A stretch of 64,000 nucleotides of DNA, taken from positions 2,483,501 through 2,547,500 of the forward strand of contig NC_135551.1 of NCBI RefSeq assembly GCF_964340395.1, in the 5' to 3' direction. Below the pieces are notes generated by a model. The model ran no database searches. It was not told the origin of the DNA and saw nothing but the letters and a program-made list of their open reading frames with translations. The translations under genes were made by a program, and so were the position numbers. This stretch comes from Glandiceps talaboti (taxonomy: Eukaryota > Hemichordata > Enteropneusta > Spengelidae). Of the stretch, positions 1-35,664 are shown one piece after another; position 1 is the stretch's first letter; the number at the start of each line of letters is the position of its first letter.

Positions 1-1464
1 ACCTACAGGAAGGGAGTGTTGTGATGTTTAGTTATTGATTACTATATATATTGATTACCTACAGGAAGGGAGTGTTGTGATGTTTAGTTATTGATTACTA
101 TATATATTGATTACCTACAGGGAGGGAGTGTTGTGATGTTTAGTTACTGATTACTACATATATTGATTACCTACAGGAAGGGAGTGTTGTGATGTTTAGT
201 TATTGATTACTATATATATTGATTACCTACAGGAAGGGAGTGTTGTGGTGTTTAGTTATTGATTACTATATATATTGATTACCTACAGGAAGGGAGTGTT
301 GTGATGTTTAGTTATTGATTACTATATATATTGATTACTTACAGGAAGGGAGTGTTGTGATGTTTAGTTATTGATTACTATATATATTGATTACTTACAG
401 GAAGGGAGTGTTGTGATGTTTAGTTATTGATTACTATATATATTGATTACTTACAGGAAGGGAGTGTTGTGATGTTTAGTTATTGATTACTATATATATT
501 GATTACCTACAGGAAGGGAGTGTTGTGATGTTTAGTTATTGATTACTATATATATTGATTACCTACAGGAAGGGAGTGTTGTGATGTTTATTAATTGATT
601 ACTATATATATTGATTACTTACAGGAAGGGAGTGTTGTGATGTTTAGTTATTGATTACTATATATATTGATTACCTACAGGAAGGGAGTGTTGTGATGTT
701 TAGTTATTGATTACTATATATATTGATTACCTACAGGAAGGGAGTGTTGTGATGTTTAGTTATTGATTACTATATATATTGATTACCTACAGGAAGGGAG
801 TGTTGTGATGTTTAGTTATTGATTACTATATATATTGATTACCTACAGGAAGGGAGTGTTGTGATGTTTAGTTATTGATTACTATATATATTGATTACCT
901 ACAGGGAGGGAGTGTTGTGATGTTTAGTTACTGATTACTACATATATTGATTACCTACAGGAAGGGAGTGTTGTGATGTTTAGTTATTGATTACTATATA
1001 TATTGATTACCTACAGGAAGGGAGTGTTGTGGTGTTTAGTTATTGATTACTATATATATTGATTACCTACAGGAAGGGAGTGTTGTGATGTTTAGTTATT
1101 GATTACTATATATATTGATTACTTACAGGAAGGGAGTGTTGTGATGTTTAGTTATTGATTACTATATATATTGATTACTTACAGGAAGGGAGTGTTATGA
1201 TGTTTAGTTATTGATTACTATATATATTGATTACCTACAGGAAGGGAGTGTTGTGATGTTTAGTTATTGATTACTATATATATTGATTACCTACAGGAAG
1301 GGAGTGTTGTGATGTTTAGTTATTGATTACTATATATATTGATTACCTACAGGAAGGGAGTGTTGTGATGTTTAGTTATTGATTACTATATATATTGATT
1401 ACCTACAGGGATGGAGTGTTGTGATGTTTAGTTATTGATTACTATATATATTGATTACCTACAG
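1..1464. repeat. 56-bp minisatellite, about 26 copies, containing the CPOX acceptor
   Basis: The period is 56 bp, checked from the recurrence of acctacagg at 1 and 57. Units differ by few bases, for example cctacag/cttacag and gaaggg/gaggg. The array runs off the left edge of the window and ends exactly at the exon a acceptor. Confidence 0.97.
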
Positions 1465-26424
<24,960 letters not shown>

Positions 26425-26529
26425 CATTAGTTCTAAAGTGTTCTGTCAACCTAGCAATCCTGCCAAATATGAAGATCAAAGTCATTACATGCGTAGTTGT
26501 ATGTGTCTATTCATAATACACTTTTTAGC

Positions 26530-26578
26530 ACAACTGAACTGAGGTTCAATAGTGCTATAGGCATCGCCGGCGTCTGTC

Positions 26579-26672
<94 letters not shown>

Positions 26673-27603
26673 CAACTTAAAGTCAAAAACCGCTGAACCG
26701 ATTGCCATGATATTTGGTGGGTCCATTACCTTGGGTGTCTAGTTGGGAAATTGTTCAAATCAAAATGATCTTACCACCGGTTTGTGATTTGGGTAAAAAA
26801 ATGTGATTTTTGGTCAAAAAACTTAAACTCAAAAAACTGCTGGGCAGATTGGGCTGAAATTTGGGTGTAACATTCTTCAGGGTGTTTTTACTAAGAATTG
26901 TTCATGATATGATGGTCCCATCAGTGATATGCAAATTAGGGCTAAAATGTGTCTTTTGGTCAAAAATCTATCATTCCAAAACCACTGAGCAGATTGGGCT
27001 GAAATTTAATGGGAATGCATTTAGGGATGTATGGGCGAAGAAATATTAAACATACAATGATTCCATGAGTGATATGCAAATTAGGTGTAAAAATGTTCAT
27101 TTTTGGTCAAAAACTTATATCTCAAAAAGTACTTGGTCAATGAGTCTGAAACTTGGTGAGATGTTTCTGAAAGTGTTATTCTGCAGATTTTCTTCAAAAG
27201 ATGTTGACAAATTGGCCCTAGCAACCATGACCACGCCCTTAGCAACAACCAAATGGCAGTATATTTTGGTTAAATAACAACATCTTCTGGTAGGCAAGTG
27301 AGTAAACATTTAAAAAATGTATGCAAATATCCCTAGCAACCATGGCCACGGCCATACTAACAGCCAAACGGCCACATATTTCACAAAGATAACAGGGATT
27401 AATAGACAATTGAATAAACATTCAAAAATGTATGTAAATTTGCCTAGCAACAAGACCATGCCCATAGCAACAGCCAAATGATCATGTATATTGCAAAGGT
27501 AACAACAGAAATTGAAAGACAAATGAATAAAAACATTCCAAAAATGTATGCAAATGTGCCTAGCAACAAGACCACCCCCATAACAACAGCCAAATAATCA
27601 CAT
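26530..27603 (+). repeat. Microsatellite-headed dispersed repeat, 5' portion
   Basis: It starts ttagcacaactgaactgagg, then has a TCTG/TG run (about 26577-26669), then several related modules of roughly 130-150 bp with phrases such as ttggtcaaaaa, agattgggctgaaattt and gtgatatgcaaattagg. It ends with about four modules of roughly 110 bp containing cctagcaac...agcaacagccaaat. There is no coding capacity. The same head and module order recur at 62690-63340, and parts at 11122 and 49505. It is interrupted by the DIRS element and resumes at 33684. The class is unknown. Confidence 0.85.
26577..26669. repeat. (TG)n microsatellite
   Basis: A TCTG start is followed by about 40 TG dinucleotides. It is the head of the dispersed repeat. 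Confidence 0.97.
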
Positions 27604-27740
27604 ATTCTGTTTCCGGAAAGATACTCACCTAAATATTCTTACAATAGGATTTGCTTGCAATTCCCGATGCTTTTCCAATAAAAACTTTATTAATCTACCT
27701 CCTCCTACAATTACTGCCCTCAACGTTGGAAGACCAGTTG
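27604..27740 (+). repeat. Left inverted terminal repeat of DIRS element
   Basis: The stretch from ggaaagatactcacctaaat to acgttggaagaccagttg is the reverse complement of 33524-33655. The outermost bases (attctgtttcc) differ from the right end, as usual in this group. Confidence 0.93.
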
Positions 27741-28012
27741 CTTTTTTTGGAACACAGTGTGAAACACGTAGTGTTATCTAGTGTACCAGAAACCCGGTGT
27801 TTTTCCCCTGCTGATCAGTGAATTTTTGTGGTTTGCGGTTTTGTTGACAATATATTGTCTAGCAACCTTTTTGTAAATCTGTTCGCTGATTTTTCTTCAC
27901 TTTTTCTGTGAAGATTTTCGTTTTCTAGATCGTGGTAGTGTGGGCGGTTTTATTACCCGCCTTTCGTATATACCGTTTATTGATACATTGTTTTTTATTT
28001 CTCCCTATCATC

Positions 28013-30343
28013 ATGCCTAAGGGTAAGAAGAAAGGGGATTGCGGTCATTCTATGGCAAATCGGGATGACCATTCTGTCTGCCGGAATTGTCGGCAGTGTT
28101 CTAGCGATGCTCCGTGCACTGTGTGTATGTCGTGGGACCCGCTATTGTGGGCCGAGCTCGGTTCGAGCGTCGATCACGGCAAAGGTAAGGAGACGCGTCG
28201 CAAAGGTAGGTCCATTTTGTCTAGTACTTCGCCAGCCGGTGCAGGCCATGCTATGTCTTCCCTTTCAGATTCAACAACAGGTAAGACTGCACCGACTGGG
28301 CAAAACCGTCCTTTTCAGGGCGAAACTAGTACCTCTACGTCAACTGGGGTGAATGGCGGTTCGTTAACTCAGCACCTTCACAACCAGTCTGATCGTAACG
28401 ACTCTCCGTTAATAGGCAATCGTAAGTCTGACACTGGTTCAACGCGATCTGCCTGTGTCGGTAGTCAAGGTAACGGTACTGAACCGGCTCCCTGTTTGTC
28501 TACCAGTCTAGGTAGTGGCTCCAATGTTATGAGAACGGAGACTTTTTGAGAGCCATTGTTAGGTAATACGCCAAGTAATACTACTAATAATGCTGTATTA
28601 CCAATGCCTGGCGATGAACGAGTGTCTGTGCGTCTTTCACCGCGACATCGTTCAGTTTCACGTTCACGTTCTCCGTCCCCGTGTAGGCGGAGGAGACGTG
28701 AGAGTCATGATAGTACGGTCTCGTCATCTTCTCATTCGGATTACAGTCCTCGTCGCTATAAAAGCAGGCGAGGTAGGTCTCTCTCTCGACATAAGAAATC
28801 ACGTCGAGGTCAGAGGTCACACAAACGAAAGCATTATCGTTCTTCCAGTTCCGAGTCACCCAGTTCTAGGTCGTCTTATTATAGACGTTCTAAACGGTAT
28901 AGGCGTCGACATTCATCATCGACATCACCGTCGGGTGACAGAAGGCGTTACCGACGTCACTATGACCATGAACGACGCATTGATTTGGATCGTCGACATG
29001 CTTACTATGACGAGAGCCGGCAAGGTGTAGAGCGCCACCAACGGCCAGAACCGGCAAGTCGTTCAGCTTATCATCAGCCTGCTTCTATTGATACAGAAGT
29101 CATTAGACAGGCAGTTTTAGAGGCTGTGTCGGCTCTCCACCCAGAATTAACACGTGCGGGGGCACCCACATCTGATATGAGCACAGGGGGTGCCACTCCT
29201 TTAAGTTCTCAACGTGTTTCTCACAGGGAGAGGATGACTGATCCTGATGCTATTTCAGTTGCAGCATCTCATAGCAAGGATTTTGGGGAATCCTCAGGGG
29301 AGGAAGAGAGGTCAAGAGGTCACAGTCCAACAATCTCTCGAGCCTCTTCCCCATGTAGGGAAGAAGAACCAGTGTTTGCATACAAGGATTGTATTCAGTG
29401 GGTTTACTCACACTTCCCAGCTGAGTGCACCCCTCCTAATTTGGTTCTTCCTCCTTTGTCTGAAACTGGTGCTGCCTTACGGGCTAGCAATCCCAAAGAC
29501 CAGTCAACCCCCTTGTCATTGCCTTATTCATCCCTGGTTCAGCCTCTTCATGATAAGATTTACCAGGAAGTGGTCGGCAGTGGAAAGGACCATACAGCCT
29601 TACGAGCTGGGGCCTATCCATGGTTTCGTTATGGGGGTAAGGCATACCGCACTCATTCATCACAACCAGCATGTTCACACCCCCCACTGGATGGTGATGT
29701 GGACGCAGTGGATCAGGATCCATCATCGTTCAGAGCTGTCTATATAGACAAAGCTCACATTAAAAAGTTGGGTGATTCGGCACATCAACAACTTTGTGTA
29801 ACGTCAACACTGAACTGGTTCCTAGCTGTTCTATTCAAAGAACTTCAGGCTGTAAATCTCAATAGTCCTAAAGTATCTCGAATTATTGAGATTGTGGATA
29901 AGGGTTTGTCTCATATAGCAGAGTCTGCTTGCAGAGAGTATACAACTCTCCAATTAATGGAGAGGGATGCCTTTTTGAAACGCAAATCTGTTTCATTGTC
30001 TTCCGAGTTGAAACAGGAAGCTCGTTTAGCTCCTATTGCCACAACCAGTCTGTTTGATGGTCGTCTCACTGCGCTAGCAGCACGTGCCAGTGAGGCTAAA
30101 CAGCGAGAACGCCTACTATGGGATAAACCTCCTACACCCCGTGTACAACAGCCTAGGGCAAAACAAGCTGGCAATCGACCAGTGCCCGTTGGACGAGGCA
30201 AGCAACCCAGTGTTCCTTACAAGTCCAAGACTTTTAATAGGGGTAGGGGACGAGGTAATGTGTCTAAGCCTAAGACCGACAACATGCCCAGACCGTTCTC
30301 GGATTCTGCAGGTAGGGGGTCAGGGAGTGCTCAGCGCTCCTGA
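28013..30343 (+). pseudogene. DIRS gag-like ORF1, broken by one in-frame TGA
   Basis: The frame opens at MPKGKKKGDCGHS and starts with a Cys/His-rich stretch (HSVCRNCRQCSSDAPCTVC) that may bind zinc. It reads to a TGA at 28547-28549 and continues in the same frame from 28550 to a stop at 30341-30343. Upstream ATGs exist in the same frame (27932), but 28013 begins the basic MPKGKKK stretch. The second part has a long Arg/Ser-rich domain (SRSRSPSPCRRRRRESHDS, then many RS and RR pairs, roughly 28650-29040), a central region (KDCIQWVYSHFPAE) and a basic, Gly-rich C-terminus (NRGRGRGNVSK). RS-rich, RNA- or nucleus-directed gag proteins are plausible for DIRS elements. The TGA is either a nonsense mutation, a readthrough site, or a true border between two proteins. 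Confidence 0.75.
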
Positions 30344-32429
30344 CCCAATAACCACTCTCACTGTCCCCCCACCAGCACAGCAAAGTCCAGTGGGGGGACG
30401 ACTCCGTTTCTATGCACAAAACTGGTCCGCAATATCATCCGACAGTTGGGTGCTAAATACAGTAAGAGACGGATACATCCTAGACTTCGTATCACAGCCT
30501 CCACTGTCAACGAAGGTTATAGTTACCCCATTACCAAGGCAACCAGATCGGGTTCTTGCCTTAAGGGAGGCCATTCAAGGTCTTTTAGAAAAGGCTGCTA
30601 TTCGTACAGTCAACCTAAAAAAAGAGGGGCCAGGGTTTTTCAACCACATGTTTCTGGTCCCCAAAAAGTCGGGAGGCTGGAGACCAATTCTCAACCTCTC
30701 CGTTCTCAATCGGTATCTTGTAGTCCCCAAGTTTCAAATGGAAACACCCAGAGCGGTGTTGGCTGCCATTCAGCCAGGCGATTGGATGGCGTCCATAGAT
30801 TTAAAGGACGCTTATTTCCATATACCTATTCACCCTGTCTACTACAAGTACCTCCGTTTTGCAATCGACGGACAGGTTTACGAATACACAGTTCTCCCCT
30901 TCGGTCTGGCAACAGCACCACGAGTGTTTACACGGGTGGCGGCAGTGCCAGTGGCGTGGTTACACCAACAATCAATTCTGTTACACCCCTATTTAGACGA
31001 TTGGTTACTGAGGGGGAAGGAACGGGTCGTACTAGCCACTCAAGTGGCCATGACGACAGATCTTCTCCAAGGACTAGGATTTATTCTCAGTCAAGAGAAA
31101 TCATGTTTGACTCCCACCCAGGACATGACCTTTGTGGGAATGAGATTGCTGACGGAATTGGGAGTTGTTTGCCCAACCGAGGACCGAATCAACAAACTGT
31201 TAACTTTCATTCGGTCCATCCTTCTACAACGCTCAATAGTAGCAAGGAGTCTGTTATCTCTCCTGGGGCTGATGAACTCATTTATAGACATCACCCCTTG
31301 GGCACGACTAAGAGCGCGCCCGATCCAGTTGTACCTATTAGCGCTTTGGCGCCCATCCCGTCAGCCATTGCAGACTTCTATCCCTATTCGTCCCTCTCTT
31401 CGGCTTCATCTCAACTGGTGGCTGAACACGGCGAATTTATTGAGGGGGAGGTCACTCGTACCCCCCAACCCCGACATCTCCTTATTCACCGATGCGTCAA
31501 ACGAGGGATGGGGGGCGCATGTGGCAGGTCATATGACAGCAGGTCGGTGGAATTTAACCGAACGCTGTCACCACATAAACTGGCTAGAGCTGAAAGCAGT
31601 GTTCCTGGCCCTCCAGAAATTAGAGTTTCTGGTAAGGGGGCATTGCATATTAGTACACTCAGACAACACAACAGTAGTTGCTTACATAAACAAATTGGGG
31701 GGGACAGTCTCCCCAACTCTATGTTATCTGTTGTGGGATCTAATGCTATGGTGTCAGGACAAAAAGATTACGCTAATAGCCAGACACCTACCAGGCAGGC
31801 TGAATGGGATAGCCGATGCACTGTCCCGTCGGCGTCGGATACGACAAACCGAATGGGAACTACCACAGAGTGTAGTAGATCAGATTTTCCATTGTTGGGG
31901 TCGCCCATCAATGGATCTCTTTGCCACACACAAGAACAGGAAACTACCAGTGTATGTTTCCCCAGTACCAGATCCAAGGGCAATGGCGGTGGATGCTCTC
32001 TCCATGTCATGGGAGGGGATAATGGCATATGCCTTTCCACCAATCATTCTACTGCCCAGAGTTCTCAGGAAAATCCAGGAAGAGGGGCCAATGATTTTTC
32101 TAGTGGCACCTCTTTGGCCCACCAAGGCATGGTTCCCAACCATTCTCAATCTGTTGATTGCGCCTCCTCTCAAAATCCCACTGAGAGAGGATCTAATGAC
32201 ACAGGACAGGAACATCATTCACCCGAACCCAGAGATGTTCCATCTTCACGTGTTTCGGTTGTCGAACAGTCCCTCATGGAGAAAGGCTTTTCTAGAGAGT
32301 CTGCAGCCATTATTGCCAGACCTCAGAGACCCAGTACACTGGCTACATACAATGAGAAATGGCAATTCTTCTGTAGTTGGTGTGACAGAAAACAGATTAG
32401 TCCTGTCAAAGTCACTAACAGGCAGTTAG
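30084..32429 (+). CDS. DIRS reverse transcriptase / RNase H (ORF2)
   Basis: The frame is open for 781 codons. The true start is unclear, because the first part overlaps the gag end in another frame and conserved sequence begins near 30350. The RT carries FLVPKKSGGWRPILNLSVLN, the catalytic SIDLKDAYFHIPI, the TVLPFGLATAPRVFTR block and the second catalytic box HPYLDDWLLRG (near 30990). RNase H follows with DISLFTDASNEGWGAH, the ELKAV Glu, VHSDNTTVVAYI and GIADALSR. After it comes the tail typical of DIRS polymerases (MDLFATHKNRKLPVYVSP). No stop interrupts it. The last 150 bases overlap the start of the recombinase frame. Confidence 0.93.
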   Translation: MPVRLNSENAYYGINLLHPVYNSLGQNKLAIDQCPLDEASNPVFLTSPRLLIGVGDEVMCLSLRPTTCPDRSRILQVGGQGVLSAPDPITTLTVPPPAQQSPVGGRLRFYAQNWSAISSDSWVLNTVRDGYILDFVSQPPLSTKVIVTPLPRQPDRVLALREAIQGLLEKAAIRTVNLKKEGPGFFNHMFLVPKKSGGWRPILNLSVLNRYLVVPKFQMETPRAVLAAIQPGDWMASIDLKDAYFHIPIHPVYYKYLRFAIDGQVYEYTVLPFGLATAPRVFTRVAAVPVAWLHQQSILLHPYLDDWLLRGKERVVLATQVAMTTDLLQGLGFILSQEKSCLTPTQDMTFVGMRLLTELGVVCPTEDRINKLLTFIRSILLQRSIVARSLLSLLGLMNSFIDITPWARLRARPIQLYLLALWRPSRQPLQTSIPIRPSLRLHLNWWLNTANLLRGRSLVPPNPDISLFTDASNEGWGAHVAGHMTAGRWNLTERCHHINWLELKAVFLALQKLEFLVRGHCILVHSDNTTVVAYINKLGGTVSPTLCYLLWDLMLWCQDKKITLIARHLPGRLNGIADALSRRRRIRQTEWELPQSVVDQIFHCWGRPSMDLFATHKNRKLPVYVSPVPDPRAMAVDALSMSWEGIMAYAFPPIILLPRVLRKIQEEGPMIFLVAPLWPTKAWFPTILNLLIAPPLKIPLREDLMTQDRNIIHPNPEMFHLHVFRLSNSPSWRKAFLESLQPLLPDLRDPVHWLHTMRNGNSSVVGVTENRLVLSKSLTGS

Positions 32430-33340
32430 CTGACTTCCTTCTTTTTCTTTTTGTCACAAAAAAGTACTCTCCCAATACTATTAAAGTATATCGGTCAGCC
32501 ATTGCAGCCACCATTAAAAGTATTGGAGGAGAGGATTTTGGACAGGACAAAATCCTCTCCAACATGATTCGCCACTTCCTTCTTAAGCGTCCTCCCTCTA
32601 GACAAACAGTTCCACAGTGGAGTCTGCCACTGGTTTTACGAGTGTTACAGGAACCCCCTTTCGAGCCCATGGGTTCTGTGTCACTGAAAGCACTTACTCT
32701 TAAAACAGTTTTTCTTGTTGCCTTGGCATCTGGGAGAAGGCGTAGTGCAATCCATGCCCTCTGTATTAGTGAAGGTCATTTTAATCTCTCTCGGACAGCA
32801 GCAGTAATGCATACTGCACCAGGATTTCTGGCCAAGAACCAGGTTTTGGGGTCAGTGCCTAATCCGATTATGATCAAGTCATTGGATGACTTTGTTGGGC
32901 GAGACAAAGTAGAACGGACTCTATGTCCAGTGAGAGCACTTCGCTGGTATTTAGACCGATCTAAGTCATTTAGGAAGGGTAGGACTCGGCTGTTCATCCC
33001 GTTTCCCCCTTCAGTTAAAGATGACTGCTCCCCAGCAGATATTTCTAAATGGATTGTTGATACTGTCAAGTGGGCTTACGTAGAAGCCCAACAGGATCAT
33101 TTATCTCCTCACAGAGTCACAGCTCATGAGGTAAGAGCTATTGCTGCCTCATGGGCCCTCAGATCAGGCGTGCCAGTGGCTGACATTTTACAAGCAGGCA
33201 CGTGGAGATCTCCTAATTCGTTTATTAGCTATTATCTGCGGGATATGTCTGACCATGCTGAGGATCTAGCCACTCTAGGTCCACTTAGCATTAGCCAGAA
33301 TATCACATTAACAGGTCATACAGAGACACCCACCACCTAG
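32276..33340 (+). CDS. DIRS tyrosine recombinase (ORF3)
   Basis: It is 354 residues from the ATG at 32276 (MEKGFSRESAAIIARPQRPS). The same frame is open back to 30446, but that part is only the shadow of the RT gene. The N-terminal core-binding domain has TLATYNEKWQFFCSWC and SPNTIKVYRSAI. The catalytic domain shows the first Arg in ASGRRRSAIHAL (residues 154-156), HExxR at about 284-287 (TAHEVRAIAASW), Trp310 in GTWRSPNSF and the nucleophile Tyr at 319/320 (ISYYLRD). This is the R-H-R-(H/W)-Y set. It would integrate the circular DNA copy without a target duplication. It overlaps ORF2 by about 154 bp in another frame. Confidence 0.93.
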   Translation: MEKGFSRESAAIIARPQRPSTLATYNEKWQFFCSWCDRKQISPVKVTNRQLADFLLFLFVTKKYSPNTIKVYRSAIAATIKSIGGEDFGQDKILSNMIRHFLLKRPPSRQTVPQWSLPLVLRVLQEPPFEPMGSVSLKALTLKTVFLVALASGRRRSAIHALCISEGHFNLSRTAAVMHTAPGFLAKNQVLGSVPNPIMIKSLDDFVGRDKVERTLCPVRALRWYLDRSKSFRKGRTRLFIPFPPSVKDDCSPADISKWIVDTVKWAYVEAQQDHLSPHRVTAHEVRAIAASWALRSGVPVADILQAGTWRSPNSFISYYLRDMSDHAEDLATLGPLSISQNITLTGHTETPTT

Positions 33341-33356
33341 CTGGTGACAAATTCTG

Positions 33357-33454
33357 TATCCTATTGTAAGAATATTTAGGTGAGTATCTTTCCGGAAACA
33401 GAATTGTCGTTTCTCCCGAAACTAATTTCTGTTGAAGGAAAGATACTCACCTAA
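33357..33454 (+). other. Internal complementary region of DIRS element
   Basis: The first half, through ccggaaacagaat, is the reverse complement of the left end. The second half, tgtcgtttctcccgaaac through actcacctaa, is the reverse complement of the right end. The joint sits at cagaattgtcg (about 33400-33406). It would align the two ends for circularisation. Confidence 0.93.
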
Positions 33455-33523
33455 CAGTCCCTCCCTCCTTCCCCACTGTCTCAGTTTAGTTGGGTTTCTG
33501 GACTAAGATTGTGTTCCATAGCG

Positions 33524-33683
33524 CAACTGGTCTTCCAACGTTGAGGGCAGTAATTGTAGGAGGAGGTAGATTAATAAAGTTTTTATTGGAAAAGCATCGG
33601 GAATTGCAAGCAAATCCTATTGTAAGAATATTTAGGTGAGTATCTTTCCTTCAACAGAAATTAGTTTCGGGAGAAACGACAAT
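33524..33683 (+). repeat. Right inverted terminal repeat of DIRS element
   Basis: It begins caactggtcttccaacgttg and ends gggagaaacgacaat. The last 28 or so bases are specific to this end and are matched only by the internal complementary region. Confidence 0.93.
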
Positions 33684-33900
33684 ATTGCGTAGATAACAAT
33701 GGGGATTAATAGACAATTGAATAAACATTCAAAAAATGTATGTAAATTTGCCTAGCAACATGACCACGCCCATAGCAACAACCAAATGATCGCGTATATC
33801 GCAACGATAGCAACATGGTTGGATAGGCAACTGGATTCAGCAAATGAACACCTATTGTTAGCATGGACTAACATATGGACAAACATTTTTAAAAAGTGTT
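33684..33900 (+). repeat. Microsatellite-headed dispersed repeat, 3' portion after DIRS
   Basis: It continues the 27603 copy: attgcgtagataacaatggg, then a further ttgcctagcaac...agcaacaaccaaatgat module, fading out by about 33900. Confidence 0.85.
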
Positions 33901-34169
33901 CAGTGGTGCTACAATGCCATTGGCAGTATTTTTAAAAATAATATCAGCAAAATATGGAAAATTGAATGACATGAATCAAGTTTTATGAATGGGATCTCTT
34001 ACAGTCCAGGGTCTATGTAATTCATATGCAATATGAATAAAGACGTTTTCAATTTATATTATACATAAATGAACTGATGTATGTCAATGACCACGTTGTA
34101 CAAGTTAAAAAAAAAAAACTGTACAAGTACAGTGTGTAGGCTTTCCAAGATGTAAAGTCAGCAACTATT

Positions 34170-34765
34170 GTTTATTTTGACAATTAGATTTCATTTTGGC
34201 TGATTGTCAGTTTTCTGCCTCAGTTTTCTGCCTATCAGTTTCATTTTGGCTGATTGACAGTTTTCTGCCTATTAGTTTCATTTTGGCTGATTGACAGTTT
34301 TCTGCCTATTAGTTTCATTTTGGCTGATTGACAGTTTTCTGCCTATCAGTTTCATTTTGGCTGATTGACAGTTTTCTGCCTCAGTTTTCTGCCTATCAGT
34401 TTCATTTTGGCTGATTGACAGTTTTCTGCCTATCAGTTTCATTTTGGCTGATTGACAGTTTTCTGCCTATCAGTTTCATTTTGGCTGATTGACAGTTTTC
34501 TGCCTATCAGTTTAATTTTGGCTGATTGACAGTTTTCTGCCTATTAGTTGCATTTTGGCTGATTGACAGTTTTCTGCCTATCAGTTTAATTTTGGCTGAT
34601 TGACAGTTTTCTGCCTATCAGTTTAATTTTGGCTGATTGACAGTTTTCTGCCCATTAGTTTCATTTTGGCTGATTGTCAGTTTTCTGCCTATTAGTTTCA
34701 TTTTGGCTGATTGACAGTTTTCTGCCTATCAGTTTCATTTTGGCTGATTGACAGTTTTCTGCCTA
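34170..34765. repeat. 37-bp minisatellite, about 16 copies
   Basis: The unit is tgacagttttctgcctatca followed by gtttcattttggctgat. Two units carry an extra cagttttctgcct duplication. It is intergenic. Confidence 0.96.
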
Positions 34766-34864
34766 TTGGTACTACATACCACTAGACATCATTGTTCTTC
34801 AGCTGTTACTACAGCAGGAAGCCAACTATCAGGTGACTAAGATATACACAAAGTAAAACTGTCA

Positions 34865-35070
34865 TTGTTACATGTTGATATTGAATGGACATTGGTTTAG
34901 TTGCACTCACAGTAGGGTGATGTTTCTGATGATTTCCATGATGTACATTTTAGGGGACTTCCAATTTTTACACTATTCTATGAAACACAACAGAGGAACC
35001 ACTGTCACCCACTTGTGTAATTTACCACATCAAGTTTTGTGTCTATCTTAGTAAACTGAAACCAGGTTTA
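34865..35070. repeat. Dispersed repeat copy, paired with 25655-25905
   Basis: It shares acatgttgat, cattggttta, acacaacagaggaacc and cacccacttgtgtaatt in the same order as the copy in the CPOX intron. Confidence 0.75.
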
Positions 35071-35299
35071 GTAAATGAATCAATACAGTGTACACAACAA
35101 CAAACCATAGTTGTTAGACTGTTGTGGTATTGTTGTTGTTTTTTATTTTAAGGGAACTCAGACAATAAATGTAAATTAATTTTGACTCAAAGCGTGTTAA
35201 TCTTGTCTTCTTTGTCCTACAGTATTTTTGGTTTTCTTGACCTTGGTAAGAATGATAATATACCAACACTTCTAAAATTGTTTGTTTTAGGTCAAAGCA

Positions 35300-35372
35300 G
35301 AGTTTTGTCTGTGTATGTGTGTCTGTGTCTGTGCATGTGTGTCTGTGTCTGTGTCTGTGTCTGTGCATGTGT
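35300..35372. repeat. TGTGTCTG-type microsatellite
   Basis: Irregular tgtgtctgtg and tgcatgtg words. It is followed by a short stretch resembling the dispersed repeat (gatatgcacaaagg, ttttggtacaaaactta). Confidence 0.85.
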
Positions 35373-35664
35373 GTGAGAACTATAACTTAGGCAAACCAGT
35401 GGAATTTGGTGTAGATGGTCATTTGTTCATGATACCTTTTAAGTCATCAAATGGTTGATATGCACAAAGGGTTAAAAAGGATGATTTTGGTACAAAACTT
35501 AACTGGCTAAATTGATGCATAATTTGGTAATTAATTATAGGATTGTCAGAAGTAGATTTCTCCAGACAAAATGACATCATCATTGACAGAAATGTCTGTT
35601 TTGGTCAAAAGGATTAAACATAAAATTTAAAGTGATGATTCATTATGATCCTCTGATTACTAAA

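Larger units (their letters stand above)
27604..33683 (+). mobile_element. DIRS-type tyrosine-recombinase retrotransposon, nearly intact
   Basis: The element is about 6.1 kb with inverted terminal repeats (27604-27740 and 33524-33683). Its internal complementary region (33357-33454) is the reverse complement of the two outer ends joined, as expected for the circular-intermediate mechanism of DIRS elements. It encodes gag, RT/RNase H and a tyrosine recombinase instead of an integrase. It has no target duplication. The flanks (...aataatcacat and attgcgtagataac...) join into a normal copy of the surrounding dispersed repeat. The gag frame has one in-frame TGA; the other frames look open. Confidence 0.95.

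Noticed and set aside
30446-32270. Treating the whole 964-codon frame as the recombinase
   Set aside because: Recombinase similarity starts near 32276. Upstream the conserved protein (RT/RNase H) is in another frame, so I kept the short version and noted the long overlap as a finding.
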